Below are positions 47,777 through 56,658 of a stretch of DNA of 64,000 nucleotides, piece by piece. Position numbers and translations under genes: made by a program. The notes beneath the pieces are model-generated. The model ran no database searches. It had not been told where the DNA came from and was given only the letters and a program-made list of their open reading frames with translations. Position 1 is the stretch's first letter. The number at the start of each line of letters is the position of its first letter. This stretch comes from Bacilli bacterium (GTDB lineage Bacteria > Bacillota_I > Bacilli_A > RFN20 > CAG-826). Location of the stretch: NCBI GenBank assembly GCA_022653695.1, contig JALCSW010000001.1:301034-365033 (forward strand). The letters run 5' to 3'.

Positions 47777-49912
47777 TCAAAGGGCGTCCACTTCCTTTAA
47801 GAAGTCGGAGGCGGAGGCGTCGCTAGGCATCCTTAGATCCCCGCGCGGGGAAATCGCGACGGTTCCGACCTTCGCCCCATCGGGAAGGCAACTCCGTTTG
47901 AACTGATTGTGGAAAAAGCGGTTGAAGAACGCCCGCAGCCACTTTTTGATAATGGGGCCATCGTAAACGCCGGCATAGGCCTGTTTCGCCAAGAAAAAGA
48001 GTTTGGCGGGGCGGTAGCCGAACCTCAGAAAATGATAGATAAAGAAATCATTCAATTCGTAAGGGCCCACTTTGTCCTCGGTCTTTTGCGTTATCCGCCC
48101 CTCGCTGTCAGTCGGCAGAAGCTCCGGGCTTATCGGCGTATCGACGATATCGTTAAGCGAGTCGGCGCATTCGGGGTGCAGGAGGGCGTAGCCGGAAACC
48201 AAATAACGGACGAGGGTCTTCGGAATCGAAGCGTTCACGCCATACATCGACATGTGATCGCCGTTATAAGTCGTCCAGCCCAAGCAAAGTTCGGACAAAT
48301 CGCCAGTCCCAACCATGATGCCGCCCAAATCGCCCGAGTAATCCATAAGCAGTTGCGTCCTTTCGCGGGCTTGGGCGTTCTCGTAAGTGAGATTCTGGTC
48401 GCTTTCGTCATGATGGATGTCCTTGAAGTGCTGACGAAGGGAGTCTTTGATGGCGATTTCTTCAAACGAGATGCCAAGTTCCTGAGCCAAAAGGACGGCG
48501 TTGTCGTGGGTCCGTTTGCTCGTCCCGAAAGCCGGCATCGTAATCGCGTGAATCCCCTTATAATCAAAGCCGAGTTTCTTAAATGCCTCATGGCAGACAA
48601 GGAGAGCCAAGGTGCTGTCGAGACCACCCGACAGCCCCACGAGGACGACTTTGCAACGGATGGCGCGCAAACGCTTGACCAGACCCGCCGCTTGCATCGA
48701 CAGAATCAGGGAAACGCGCTCCAAGTCGATGCCTTCCCCCTCCGGAATGAACGGATTCATTGGGTAGTGGCGTTCCAGTTTCCCGGGTTTTTCCAAAGGC
48801 ATCGGGAAATAGACGCTCATATAGGTGAAGCGCTCGGCGTTCCCGAAAGAAGTCATCTTGCGACGCTCAGCCATGATTTTCTCCAGATCGATTTCGGCGG
48901 TAGCGACCCCGGAGCCGAAAAGATCGGTTTCGGCAAGGATCTTGCCATTCTCGGAAATGATGTCATGGGCGGCGAAGACCAAATCCGTCGTGCTTTCCCC
49001 GTCGCCGGCGCTCGCGTAGACATAGGCGCAGCAAAGACGGGCCGAAAGAGAGCTCACCAGGTTTTCGCGGAATTCCTTCTTTCCGACGACTTCGTTGGAA
49101 GCCGAAAGGTTAAGAATGATATCGGCGCCGTTTTTGGCCGCCATCGTGCTGGGGGTGTCCGGCACCCAGGCGTCTTCGCAGATCTCAATGCCTATCTTGA
49201 GATCGGGATAGTTCTCATCAACGAAGAGAAGGCCGGTTCCAAAAGGGATCTCCTCGCCTCCGATATCGATTGATCCGTTCTCTTTGGGGGCTTCCGTGAA
49301 ATGGCGTTTCTCATAGAACTCCGAATAGTTCGGCAAATGGGATTTGGGAACGACGCCCAACACTTTGCCTTGGTGGACCGCCACGGCGCAATTGTATATC
49401 GCGTTGCCATATATCAACGGGGCTCCGAAAACGAAAAACACATTGAAATCCCGGCTGAAGAAGGCCACTTTCTTAATGGCTTCAAACACCCGATTCTGAA
49501 TCGTGGACGTCAGAAAAAGGTCCTCGGCCGTATAACCCGTAAGACACAATTCCGGCATCGTCAAAATGGCGACTTTGTCCGCTGCGGCGCGTTTCACGGC
49601 GTTCTCGATCTCCTGAACATTATGCGAAAGGCCGGCCACCTCGATATGAAGGGATTCCGCCCGAACGCGAACGAACCCCAGGGGATCGCTGAATTTGGCC
49701 GAATGGCTGGTTTTGAGCGGATTCAGCTGAGTTTTCGGAGAAAGAAAAGAGAGGCGGGCCGAGTCCGCAAGACGCTCATAATACTCCGGCGAGAGAACAA
49801 CCAAATCGGAATAGCCGTTCTTGGTTATGAACAGGCAACCCTCGTTGGCGGCGAGGTCGGCTTTGAGTTTCGTGGTGTCGCGAAGGGCGGTGATCGGTTG
49901 GATTTTATTCAT
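47777..49912 (-). CDS. nadE: Glutamine-dependent NAD+ synthetase with N-terminal Phd/YefM-antitoxin-like domain
   Basis: C-terminal part: nitrilase domain GFVRVRAESLHIEVAGLSHNVQEIE, LTMPELCLTGYTAEDLF, and synthetase VGLSGGLDSTLALLV. N-terminal MNKIQPITALRDTTKLKADLAANEGCLFITKNGYSDLVVLSPEYYERLADS resembles Phd/YefM. Confidence 0.93.
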   Translation of the reverse strand: MNKIQPITALRDTTKLKADLAANEGCLFITKNGYSDLVVLSPEYYERLADSARLSFLSPKTQLNPLKTSHSAKFSDPLGFVRVRAESLHIEVAGLSHNVQEIENAVKRAAADKVAILTMPELCLTGYTAEDLFLTSTIQNRVFEAIKKVAFFSRDFNVFFVFGAPLIYGNAIYNCAVAVHQGKVLGVVPKSHLPNYSEFYEKRHFTEAPKENGSIDIGGEEIPFGTGLLFVDENYPDLKIGIEICEDAWVPDTPSTMAAKNGADIILNLSASNEVVGKKEFRENLVSSLSARLCCAYVYASAGDGESTTDLVFAAHDIISENGKILAETDLFGSGVATAEIDLEKIMAERRKMTSFGNAERFTYMSVYFPMPLEKPGKLERHYPMNPFIPEGEGIDLERVSLILSMQAAGLVKRLRAIRCKVVLVGLSGGLDSTLALLVCHEAFKKLGFDYKGIHAITMPAFGTSKRTHDNAVLLAQELGISFEEIAIKDSLRQHFKDIHHDESDQNLTYENAQARERTQLLMDYSGDLGGIMVGTGDLSELCLGWTTYNGDHMSMYGVNASIPKTLVRYLVSGYALLHPECADSLNDIVDTPISPELLPTDSEGRITQKTEDKVGPYELNDFFIYHFLRFGYRPAKLFFLAKQAYAGVYDGPIIKKWLRAFFNRFFHNQFKRSCLPDGAKVGTVAISPRGDLRMPSDASASDFLKEVDAL

Positions 49913-49986
49913 AGTGTCATAATTATACCATTATTATGCCATATATCAAAAATCACGGAAATTGGGAACACCGACAAACGCGTTTG

Positions 49987-50880
49987 ATGGATAATAGAGC
50001 CATGAAAAGCGGATTAGCCATCGTCAACGCCTATCTAATCCTCCCAGGCGCTCAGCATTTTTACGAGAGGATGCGGGCCGAACTGGCCCATCGCGATGTG
50101 GCGCTGGGCCTTACCACCAACGCCGAGATCCTCTCCTACGTCGATAGCGAGGGCAACCTTGCCGGCAAAACGCCAAATGTCGATTTCATCCTGTATTTGG
50201 ACAAAGACCCCTATGTTTCCCATATGCTTGAGATGAAGGGCATGCGCCTTTTCAATTCGGCTCGCGCCATCGAACTTTGCGACGATAAAATGCTTACCCA
50301 TATTTCGCTGGCGAACCACGGTATAAAAATGCCAAAGACCATTTCCGGCCCCCTCAACTACTCGACCGAAGACGGTGGCGCCTTCCTTACGAACCTCGAA
50401 AGGGAGCTTCGATATCCTTTCGTCGCCAAGGGAAACTTCGGATCGCTTGGAAAGGAAGTGTTCCTCATCCATAACCATCAGGAGCTGATCTCTGAGGAAA
50501 AGGAACTTTGGCACACTCCCCGCATCTATCAGGAGTTCATCGCCGCAAGCGCTGGATACGACTATCGCCTGATCGTCATCGGGGGGCGCTTCGTCGCCGG
50601 CATGAAGCGGCAAAGCGGAACCGGCGATTTCCGAAGCAACATCGGCTTAGGCGGCCGCGCCACGAAAGCCACCATCCCCGCTTCCTTCATCGCCCTCGCG
50701 GAAAAGGCCGCAAGCATCCTTCGTCTCGATTACTGCGGCGTTGACCTTTTGAAAGGCGCTGACGGGGAACCGATCCTCGACGAAGTGAATTCCAACGCCT
50801 TCATCGAAGGAGTCGAAAAAGCCACCGGCGTCGACGTCGCCGGGGCTTATGCCGACCATATCGTCAAAACGATATATTAA
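49987..50880 (+). CDS. ATP-grasp ligase, RimK-like
   Basis: DKMLTHISLANHGIKMPKTI, YPFVAKGNFGSLGKEVFLI, YQEFIAASAGYDYRLIVIGGRFVAGMKRQ, LDYCGVDLLKGADGEPILDEVNSNA. Start MDNRAM or MKSGL. Confidence 0.88.
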   Translation: MDNRAMKSGLAIVNAYLILPGAQHFYERMRAELAHRDVALGLTTNAEILSYVDSEGNLAGKTPNVDFILYLDKDPYVSHMLEMKGMRLFNSARAIELCDDKMLTHISLANHGIKMPKTISGPLNYSTEDGGAFLTNLERELRYPFVAKGNFGSLGKEVFLIHNHQELISEEKELWHTPRIYQEFIAASAGYDYRLIVIGGRFVAGMKRQSGTGDFRSNIGLGGRATKATIPASFIALAEKAASILRLDYCGVDLLKGADGEPILDEVNSNAFIEGVEKATGVDVAGAYADHIVKTIY

Positions 50881-51962
50881 AGGCCTAGTTTGGCCTTGAG
50901 GCCACACGCCCAAACGATGATTTTTTTGTCGCTGTCATGAGACACGGTTCGAACCGCGTCGTTGGGGCTAAGCCAATAGATTTCTCGAATTTCCTCAGGC
51001 TGGCAGACGGTTTCGACGCTCGCGCTTTCGGCAATGAGGAAAACCACTCGCTTGGCCACGCCTTCCTTTGGCGAATAATCGATATGATAACGGTCTTTCG
51101 CGACAATCCGAACGTCCAGACCCGTTTCTTCTTTGATTTCGCGAAGGGCGGTCGCCTCCTCGGACCCGTCGGTCTTTTCAACGTGCCCCTTCGGAAGGCT
51201 GTAATGCCCTTCCTTCATGTGCTCAACGAGAATTTCGTTATCGTGGAACACCACGGCCCCGCAGCTTTTTTCCTGCTTGCCCAGCAAATTGTCGATAAGG
51301 GCGACTTCGTCCTCGCCCAAACCGAGCCACTCGAAATACTCATCAACGGTGCCCCACCGCTTGTTGAACTTCGCCATGACCCGTTTCCAAAACGCGATGC
51401 TGGGGGTCAAAACGGGTTTGGGAAAATCGGGATTGTTCCTTTTCGTCTCGCGGGTAAGGCGGGTCAAATACGGAAAAGAAAGCAAATAGTCGGCGTTAGC
51501 GTCGTGAAATGGGACGCCGTTGGCCAATAGAAGGATAAAGGAAAAAACGCCGGTCCGGTCTTTGCCGGCGGAGCAATGGATGAGACAAGGCTTCTCGCAA
51601 TGGGCCAAAGTAAGGAAAATCCGCCGGGCTTGCAAAGGATCTTCCAGCATCTCCAAATAGGAATCGATCTGATCCAGGCGGCTCGTTGGAACGCGGCCGT
51701 TCCCATTCACCGAAAGCTCATATTGAACGAAGCGCGGGTCGCCAAAAGTCTTGTCGGGGCGGGTTTTCTTTTCGCCTTCGCTCCGAATGTCCAAAATCGA
51801 TCTGATCCCCAAGGCTGCCATTTTGTCGACATCTTCTTGGATGGCGTCGGCCAGCGTCCCCGAACGGTAAACGACTCCGAACTGGGTTTCCCCATAACGA
51901 GCCGCATAACCACCCAAATCCCGGAAATTCTCGATTTTCCTGAAAGGCACTCTTCTTAACAT
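50877..51962 (-). CDS. Tyrosine/dual-specificity phosphatase (Y_phosphatase3-like) fused to NUDIX hydrolase
   Basis: N: ENFRDLGGYAARYGE...HCSAGKDRTGVFSF; C: CGAVVFHDNEILVEHMKEGHYSLPKGHVEKTDGSEEATALREIKEETGL. Confidence 0.9.
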   Translation of the reverse strand: MLRRVPFRKIENFRDLGGYAARYGETQFGVVYRSGTLADAIQEDVDKMAALGIRSILDIRSEGEKKTRPDKTFGDPRFVQYELSVNGNGRVPTSRLDQIDSYLEMLEDPLQARRIFLTLAHCEKPCLIHCSAGKDRTGVFSFILLLANGVPFHDANADYLLSFPYLTRLTRETKRNNPDFPKPVLTPSIAFWKRVMAKFNKRWGTVDEYFEWLGLGEDEVALIDNLLGKQEKSCGAVVFHDNEILVEHMKEGHYSLPKGHVEKTDGSEEATALREIKEETGLDVRIVAKDRYHIDYSPKEGVAKRVVFLIAESASVETVCQPEEIREIYWLSPNDAVRTVSHDSDKKIIVWACGLKAKLGL

Positions 51963-52098
51963 GGACCCATTCTACTACGGATGGGGGCGACGACGCTTCA
52001 GCAAAAGAAATCTTGTTACAAAAAAAGAACACCATGAAGCGAAGAAGCAAGGTTCACGCCCGATTGGAAAGCAACGGTTTTCCGAAAAGCGCCAACCT

Positions 52099-52833
52099 TT
52101 ATTGCTTTTTCGGCGGATTGGCGGCGTTCTGCTTTTTCAATTCGTCGCGAATTTGGATCAAAATCTCCATTTCGGTCGGAGCGGGGACGCCGGGAACCGC
52201 CGGAGCCGGCCTCTCTTCCGGATAGAGTTGATAGTATTTCTCCTTGGCTTCTTCGGCTAAGGCCTTCCGGCCCTCTTTGACCTTCGCGATCGTCTTCACG
52301 ACGACAAAGAGAACAAGGGCGATGATGAGGAATGAGATGACGGCGTTGATGAAGGCGCCCCAGTCAATGCTGGCCGAAAGGTTATAAACGTAAGTGCCCC
52401 CATGAAGGGTATAGAGCGTCTTCAGCGAAGTCTGCCACTGAACGAAAGTGGCGGAGTCAGCCGTTATGTCGGCGCCGGAATTGGCGGCGTAGCGAATCGT
52501 CATGTCGGTGAGATCGGACGAAGCGAAGGATTGGCCGATGTTGCTCACGCCCGCCTGAGTCGCGTTGGCTGCCGGCAAAACGGTTATCAGGCCTTTGAGG
52601 CCTCCCGGGACGCCCCAGGTGCACAGGCTCAGCAAGATGTTGACCACCGCCGTGACGATGGTGCCAAAGGCGCCGCCGATGATAACGCCAACGGCCATGT
52701 CAACGACGTTGCCGCGGTTGATGAAAGCCCCAAATTCCTTAGCGAGGCCACCCGTTCTCTTATGAAGCTCCGCGCGTTTTTCCCTAAACGCCTTCTTTTT
52801 GGCCATTTTCTCAGCCGCGTTTTCCTTTGCCAT
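52099..52833 (-). CDS. mscL: Large-conductance mechanosensitive channel, long-loop form
   Basis: FGAFINRGNVVDMAVGVIIGGAFGTIVTAVVNILLS; DWGAFINAVISFLIIALVLFVVVKTI; about 90 aa between TM1 and TM2. Confidence 0.9.
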   Translation of the reverse strand: MAKENAAEKMAKKKAFREKRAELHKRTGGLAKEFGAFINRGNVVDMAVGVIIGGAFGTIVTAVVNILLSLCTWGVPGGLKGLITVLPAANATQAGVSNIGQSFASSDLTDMTIRYAANSGADITADSATFVQWQTSLKTLYTLHGGTYVYNLSASIDWGAFINAVISFLIIALVLFVVVKTIAKVKEGRKALAEEAKEKYYQLYPEERPAPAVPGVPAPTEMEILIQIRDELKKQNAANPPKKQ

Positions 52834-53234
52834 GGTTCACCCTCCGAACATAAAAAAGATAACACGATAGCCGGGAAAAGAAATTCCAATGTTCGGGAAA
52901 CGAGGCTTCGGACTCCCCAAAATATCCACGTTTTCTGCCCTAATCTCATAGCCGCTTTCAAAAAAGTTATCCACCGTCCAAAAACCAATTTCCAATTGTA
53001 AAAAATGCGTTCCTCCGATTGGGGGTTGCTCATAATCGACTTTGTTAGACACTGTCAAAATTTTCCCTTTCCAAAATTGACATTTTTAGCATCGAAACAA
53101 CCCCTCATGGAATCGAGGTTTTCCACAGCTGTTTTGTGGGAAAAAACCGTTTCCGAAAATGACCCAAAAAGTTGTCAATTCGGGCAGTGAGCATTTTGAT
53201 TTGCTTTTTATGGGCATATAGATATGATTAACAA

Positions 53235-53363
53235 CGCAAGGGCGGAGAGGAAGCGAAAGCGTCCACCCCTAAATAGCACAATGTCTGGGTCGAGGAGCTT
53301 TTCGTACCCACCAATTGTTTAGAGGACGCCCCGCGCCGAAGTCAGGAAGCAAAGGCAAGGTTT
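53235..53363 (+). promoter_or_regulatory. Structured 5' leader of nrdD
   Basis: Nested pairing GCGTCC/GGACGC (53259-53264/53324-53329), CTAAA/TTTAG (53269-53273/53318-53322), CAAT/ATTG (53279-53282/53314-53317), TGGGT/ACCCA (53286-53290/53306-53310). Confidence 0.6.
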
Positions 53364-55751
53364 ATGATCAAGATCCAAAAAAGAGACAATTCGATCGTCG
53401 ACTTCGATTTGAGGAAAATCGAGAACGCGATGAGTCGCGCTTTCGCGCAGGAAGGCAAGGAAACCACCCAGGATGTCCTGGAGCTTCTAGCGATCCGCGT
53501 GACCGCCGACTTCAACAAGAAAATCAAGAACGGAATCATCAGAGTCGAGGATGTCCAAGACAGCGTCGAGATCGTTCTCGTCGAAAGCGGATACGTCGAC
53601 GTCGCGCGCTCCTACATGGATTATAGAAAACGCCATCAGGAACTTCGCGAGATCAAGAACACGGAACTTAACTATGCCTCGGTCGTCGACAACTACCTCA
53701 AGGTCAACGATTGGCGCGTCAAAGAGAACTCGACCGTCACTTATTCTGTCGGCGGCCTTATCCTTTCCAATTCCGGCGCCGTGACAGCCAATTATTGGCT
53801 CAGCCAAATTTACGATAAGGAAGTGGCCGACGCCCACCGCAACGCGGACATGCACATCCATGACCTTTCGATGCTTACCGGATACTGCGCCGGCTGGTCG
53901 CTCAAGCAGCTCATCAAGGAAGGCTTAGGCGGCGTCACGGGTAAAATCACCTCGGCTCCGGCCAAGCACCTCATGACCCTTTGCAACCAAATGGTCAATT
54001 TCCTTGGAATCATGCAAAACGAATGGGCCGGTGCGCAGGCGTTCAGTTCTTTCGACACTTATCTGGCTCCCTTCGCGAAAGCCGACCACCTGAGTTATAA
54101 AGAGGTGAAGCAAGCCATCCAATCCTTCATTTACGGCGTCAACACCCCATCGCGTTGGGGAACCCAAGCCCCTTTTACCAATATAACCATCGACTGGACC
54201 GTGCCTGACGACATGGCCGAGCTCAACTGCATCGTCGGGGGCAAGGAAATGCCTTTCAAGTACAAGGATTGCACCGAAGAGATGGCCATGGTCAACAAAG
54301 CCTTCATCGAGGTCATGATCGAAGGCGACGCCAACGGCCGCGGGTTCCAGTACCCGATCCCAACCTACTCCATCACCAAGGATTTCAATTGGGGCGAGAC
54401 CGAGAACAACAAACTGCTTTTCACGATGACCGCCAAATACGGCACCCCGTACTTTTCGAATTACATCAATAGCGACATGAAGCCGAGCGACGTCCGCAGC
54501 ATGTGCTGCCGCCTCCGCCTCGATCTCCGCGAACTCCGAAAAAAGAGCGGCGGTTACTTCGGTTCTGGCGAATCGACGGGATCCATCGGCGTCGTCACGC
54601 TCAATATGCCGCGCCTCGCCTATTTGGCGACCGACAAAACCGACTTCTTCGCGCGCCTTGATCACCTGATGGATGTCGCGGCCCGGTCGCTTGACACCAA
54701 GAGGAAAACCATCACCGCCCTCCTCGAGGGAGGCCTATATCCGTACACGCGCCATTACCTTGGATCCTTTAAAAACCACTTCTCGACCATCGGCCTCGTC
54801 GGCATGAACGAAGCCTGCCTCAACGCCCGCTGGATAAAAAAGGATCTGACCGACGAGGAAGCCCAGGCTTTTACTGTCGAGACCCTCAACCATATGAGAA
54901 GCCGCCTTTCCGATTACCAGGAGCGGTACGGCGATCTCTTCAACCTCGAGGCCACCCCGGCCGAGTCGACCGCCTATCGCCTCGCCAAGCACGACCGCGA
55001 ACGCTATCCGGACATCATAACGGCCGGCAAGGCGGGCGAGACCCCGTATTACACGAACAGCTCGCACCTTCCGGTAGGCTATACCAGCGACATCTTCCAA
55101 GCCCTTGACATCGAGGACCGTTTCCAGACGCTTTACACCTCCGGAACCGTTTTCCATGCCTTCCTTGGCCAAAAACTTCCGAATTACCAAAGCTGCATGA
55201 AACTCGTCCATAAAATCGCCGAGAATTACAAACTCCCCTATTACACCATCAGCCCGACCTACTCGGTTTGCCAAGACCATGGCTATATCTCCGGCGAAGT
55301 TTGGAAGTGCCCCATTTGCGGAAAAGACACCGAAGTCTACTCCCGCATCACCGGTTACTACCGCCCAGTCAAGAACTGGAATGAGGGCAAATCCCAGGAA
55401 TTCAAGGACCGACGGACCTACATTATCGAAAACGGCGAGGATCCGCTTCCCAAAAGCGGCCTAACCCGCCCTCTCCGCCGAGAAAGCAGCCAAGCTCCGA
55501 AGGTGACGGAACTCATGCTTTTCACCTCGCCCACTTGCCCAAACTGCAAGATGGCCAAAATGATGCTCGATAAGGAAGGCATTAAGTATCGTAACGTCGA
55601 CGCGACGAGCGAAAAGGACGCCACGATAGCTTATGGCGTCACGAAGGCGCCGACCCTTCTCGTGCCTGACGGCGACTCCTTCGACGTCTACGAAAACGCC
55701 TCGCTGATCCGCGGCTATATCGAAAAGGCAAAAGGAAACGATGCGGCCTGA
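53364..55751 (+). CDS. nrdD: Anaerobic (class III) ribonucleoside-triphosphate reductase with C-terminal glutaredoxin-like domain
   Basis: N-terminal ATP cone; QMVNFLGIMQNEWAGAQAFSSFDTYLAPF, NTPSRWGTQAPFTNITID; C-terminal LMLFTSPTCPNCKMAKMMLDKEGIKYRNVDATSEKDATIAYGVTKAPTLLV. Confidence 0.95.
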   Translation: MIKIQKRDNSIVDFDLRKIENAMSRAFAQEGKETTQDVLELLAIRVTADFNKKIKNGIIRVEDVQDSVEIVLVESGYVDVARSYMDYRKRHQELREIKNTELNYASVVDNYLKVNDWRVKENSTVTYSVGGLILSNSGAVTANYWLSQIYDKEVADAHRNADMHIHDLSMLTGYCAGWSLKQLIKEGLGGVTGKITSAPAKHLMTLCNQMVNFLGIMQNEWAGAQAFSSFDTYLAPFAKADHLSYKEVKQAIQSFIYGVNTPSRWGTQAPFTNITIDWTVPDDMAELNCIVGGKEMPFKYKDCTEEMAMVNKAFIEVMIEGDANGRGFQYPIPTYSITKDFNWGETENNKLLFTMTAKYGTPYFSNYINSDMKPSDVRSMCCRLRLDLRELRKKSGGYFGSGESTGSIGVVTLNMPRLAYLATDKTDFFARLDHLMDVAARSLDTKRKTITALLEGGLYPYTRHYLGSFKNHFSTIGLVGMNEACLNARWIKKDLTDEEAQAFTVETLNHMRSRLSDYQERYGDLFNLEATPAESTAYRLAKHDRERYPDIITAGKAGETPYYTNSSHLPVGYTSDIFQALDIEDRFQTLYTSGTVFHAFLGQKLPNYQSCMKLVHKIAENYKLPYYTISPTYSVCQDHGYISGEVWKCPICGKDTEVYSRITGYYRPVKNWNEGKSQEFKDRRTYIIENGEDPLPKSGLTRPLRRESSQAPKVTELMLFTSPTCPNCKMAKMMLDKEGIKYRNVDATSEKDATIAYGVTKAPTLLVPDGDSFDVYENASLIRGYIEKAKGNDAA

Positions 55752-56658
55752 CGTGCTTATTATCGGAGGCGGCCCGTCAGCGATGACGGCCGCCCTTTAT
55801 TCTTTGCGGGCCGGAAAAAGCGCCACCATCATCGAAAAAGAGCATTTCGGCGGACAAATCGCCGACTCCCCGCGCGTTGAGAACTTTCCGGGCCGAAAAT
55901 CAGTTTCCGGCCTCGATCTTTCAAACGATATGTTTGAGCAAATCGCCGCCCTGGGAGCCTCTTTCGAGATGGACGAGGCGAAATCACTTCTTAAGGATGG
56001 CGACCATTTCAGGATCGAAGGCGGTTTCGGAACCTACGAAGGCTCCAGCGTCATCATCGCCACCGGCGTCAAGCACCGCAAATTGGGCCTTGAAGGCGAG
56101 GACAGGCTCCTTGGGCACGGCGTCAGTTACTGCGCCGTCTGCGACGGGGCTTTCTACGCAGGGAAAGACGCGCTCGTCATCGGAGACGCCAACAGCGCCC
56201 TTCAATACGCCATCATGCTCGCCTCCTACTGCCGCAAGGTCACCGTCGTAACCCTCTTTAAGGGATTCTTCGCCGACCCGATCCTCGTCAAAGGCCTTTT
56301 GAGGCTTCATAACATCGAGGTTTTCCATAACTATAGCGGCCTTTCCTTCAACGGCGAGAAGGAATTGGCCTCCGTCACGTTCGAGGACACCGGAAGCAAA
56401 GAGAAAAGGGATTTCCCATGCGCGGGCGCCTTCGTCGCGATTGGCCAAATCCCCGACAATGAGCGGTTCGCCAACGCCGTGGACCTCGTCAACGGCTACA
56501 TCGTCACGGACGAAGACATGGCCACGAGGACCCCAGGCGTTTTCGCCGCCGGGGATTGCCGAGCCAAAAGATGCCGGCAACTCACCACCGCATGCAACGA
56601 CGGGGCCATCGCCAGCCTCTCGGCCGCCCGATACCTCTTCGCGAAGGATCAATCGTAG
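55741..56658 (+). CDS. trxB: Thioredoxin-reductase-like FAD flavoprotein
   Basis: DVLIIGGGPSAMTAALYSLRAGKSATIIEKEHFGGQIADS, CAVCDGAFYAGKDALVIGDANSA, GVFAAGDCRAKRCRQLTTACNDGAIAS. Confidence 0.9.
   Translation: MRPDVLIIGGGPSAMTAALYSLRAGKSATIIEKEHFGGQIADSPRVENFPGRKSVSGLDLSNDMFEQIAALGASFEMDEAKSLLKDGDHFRIEGGFGTYEGSSVIIATGVKHRKLGLEGEDRLLGHGVSYCAVCDGAFYAGKDALVIGDANSALQYAIMLASYCRKVTVVTLFKGFFADPILVKGLLRLHNIEVFHNYSGLSFNGEKELASVTFEDTGSKEKRDFPCAGAFVAIGQIPDNERFANAVDLVNGYIVTDEDMATRTPGVFAAGDCRAKRCRQLTTACNDGAIASLSAARYLFAKDQS

Noticed and set aside
47909-49273. 454-aa plus-strand ORF opposite nadE
   Set aside because: Antisense shadow of nadE.
49690-49912. Complete toxin-antitoxin operon at nadE
   Set aside because: No toxin-sized ORF adjacent; the antitoxin-like segment is in frame with nadE, so treated as a domain fusion.
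52950-53200. Possible chromosomal origin
   Set aside because: Only two imperfect DnaA-box-like sites and no dnaA/dnaN nearby; kept only as a weak regulatory observation.
53235-53363. SRP RNA, tmRNA or cobalamin riboswitch
   Set aside because: The conserved SRP GGAAG/GUCAGG core arrangement and the B12-box consensus are not present; reported instead as an unclassified leader.
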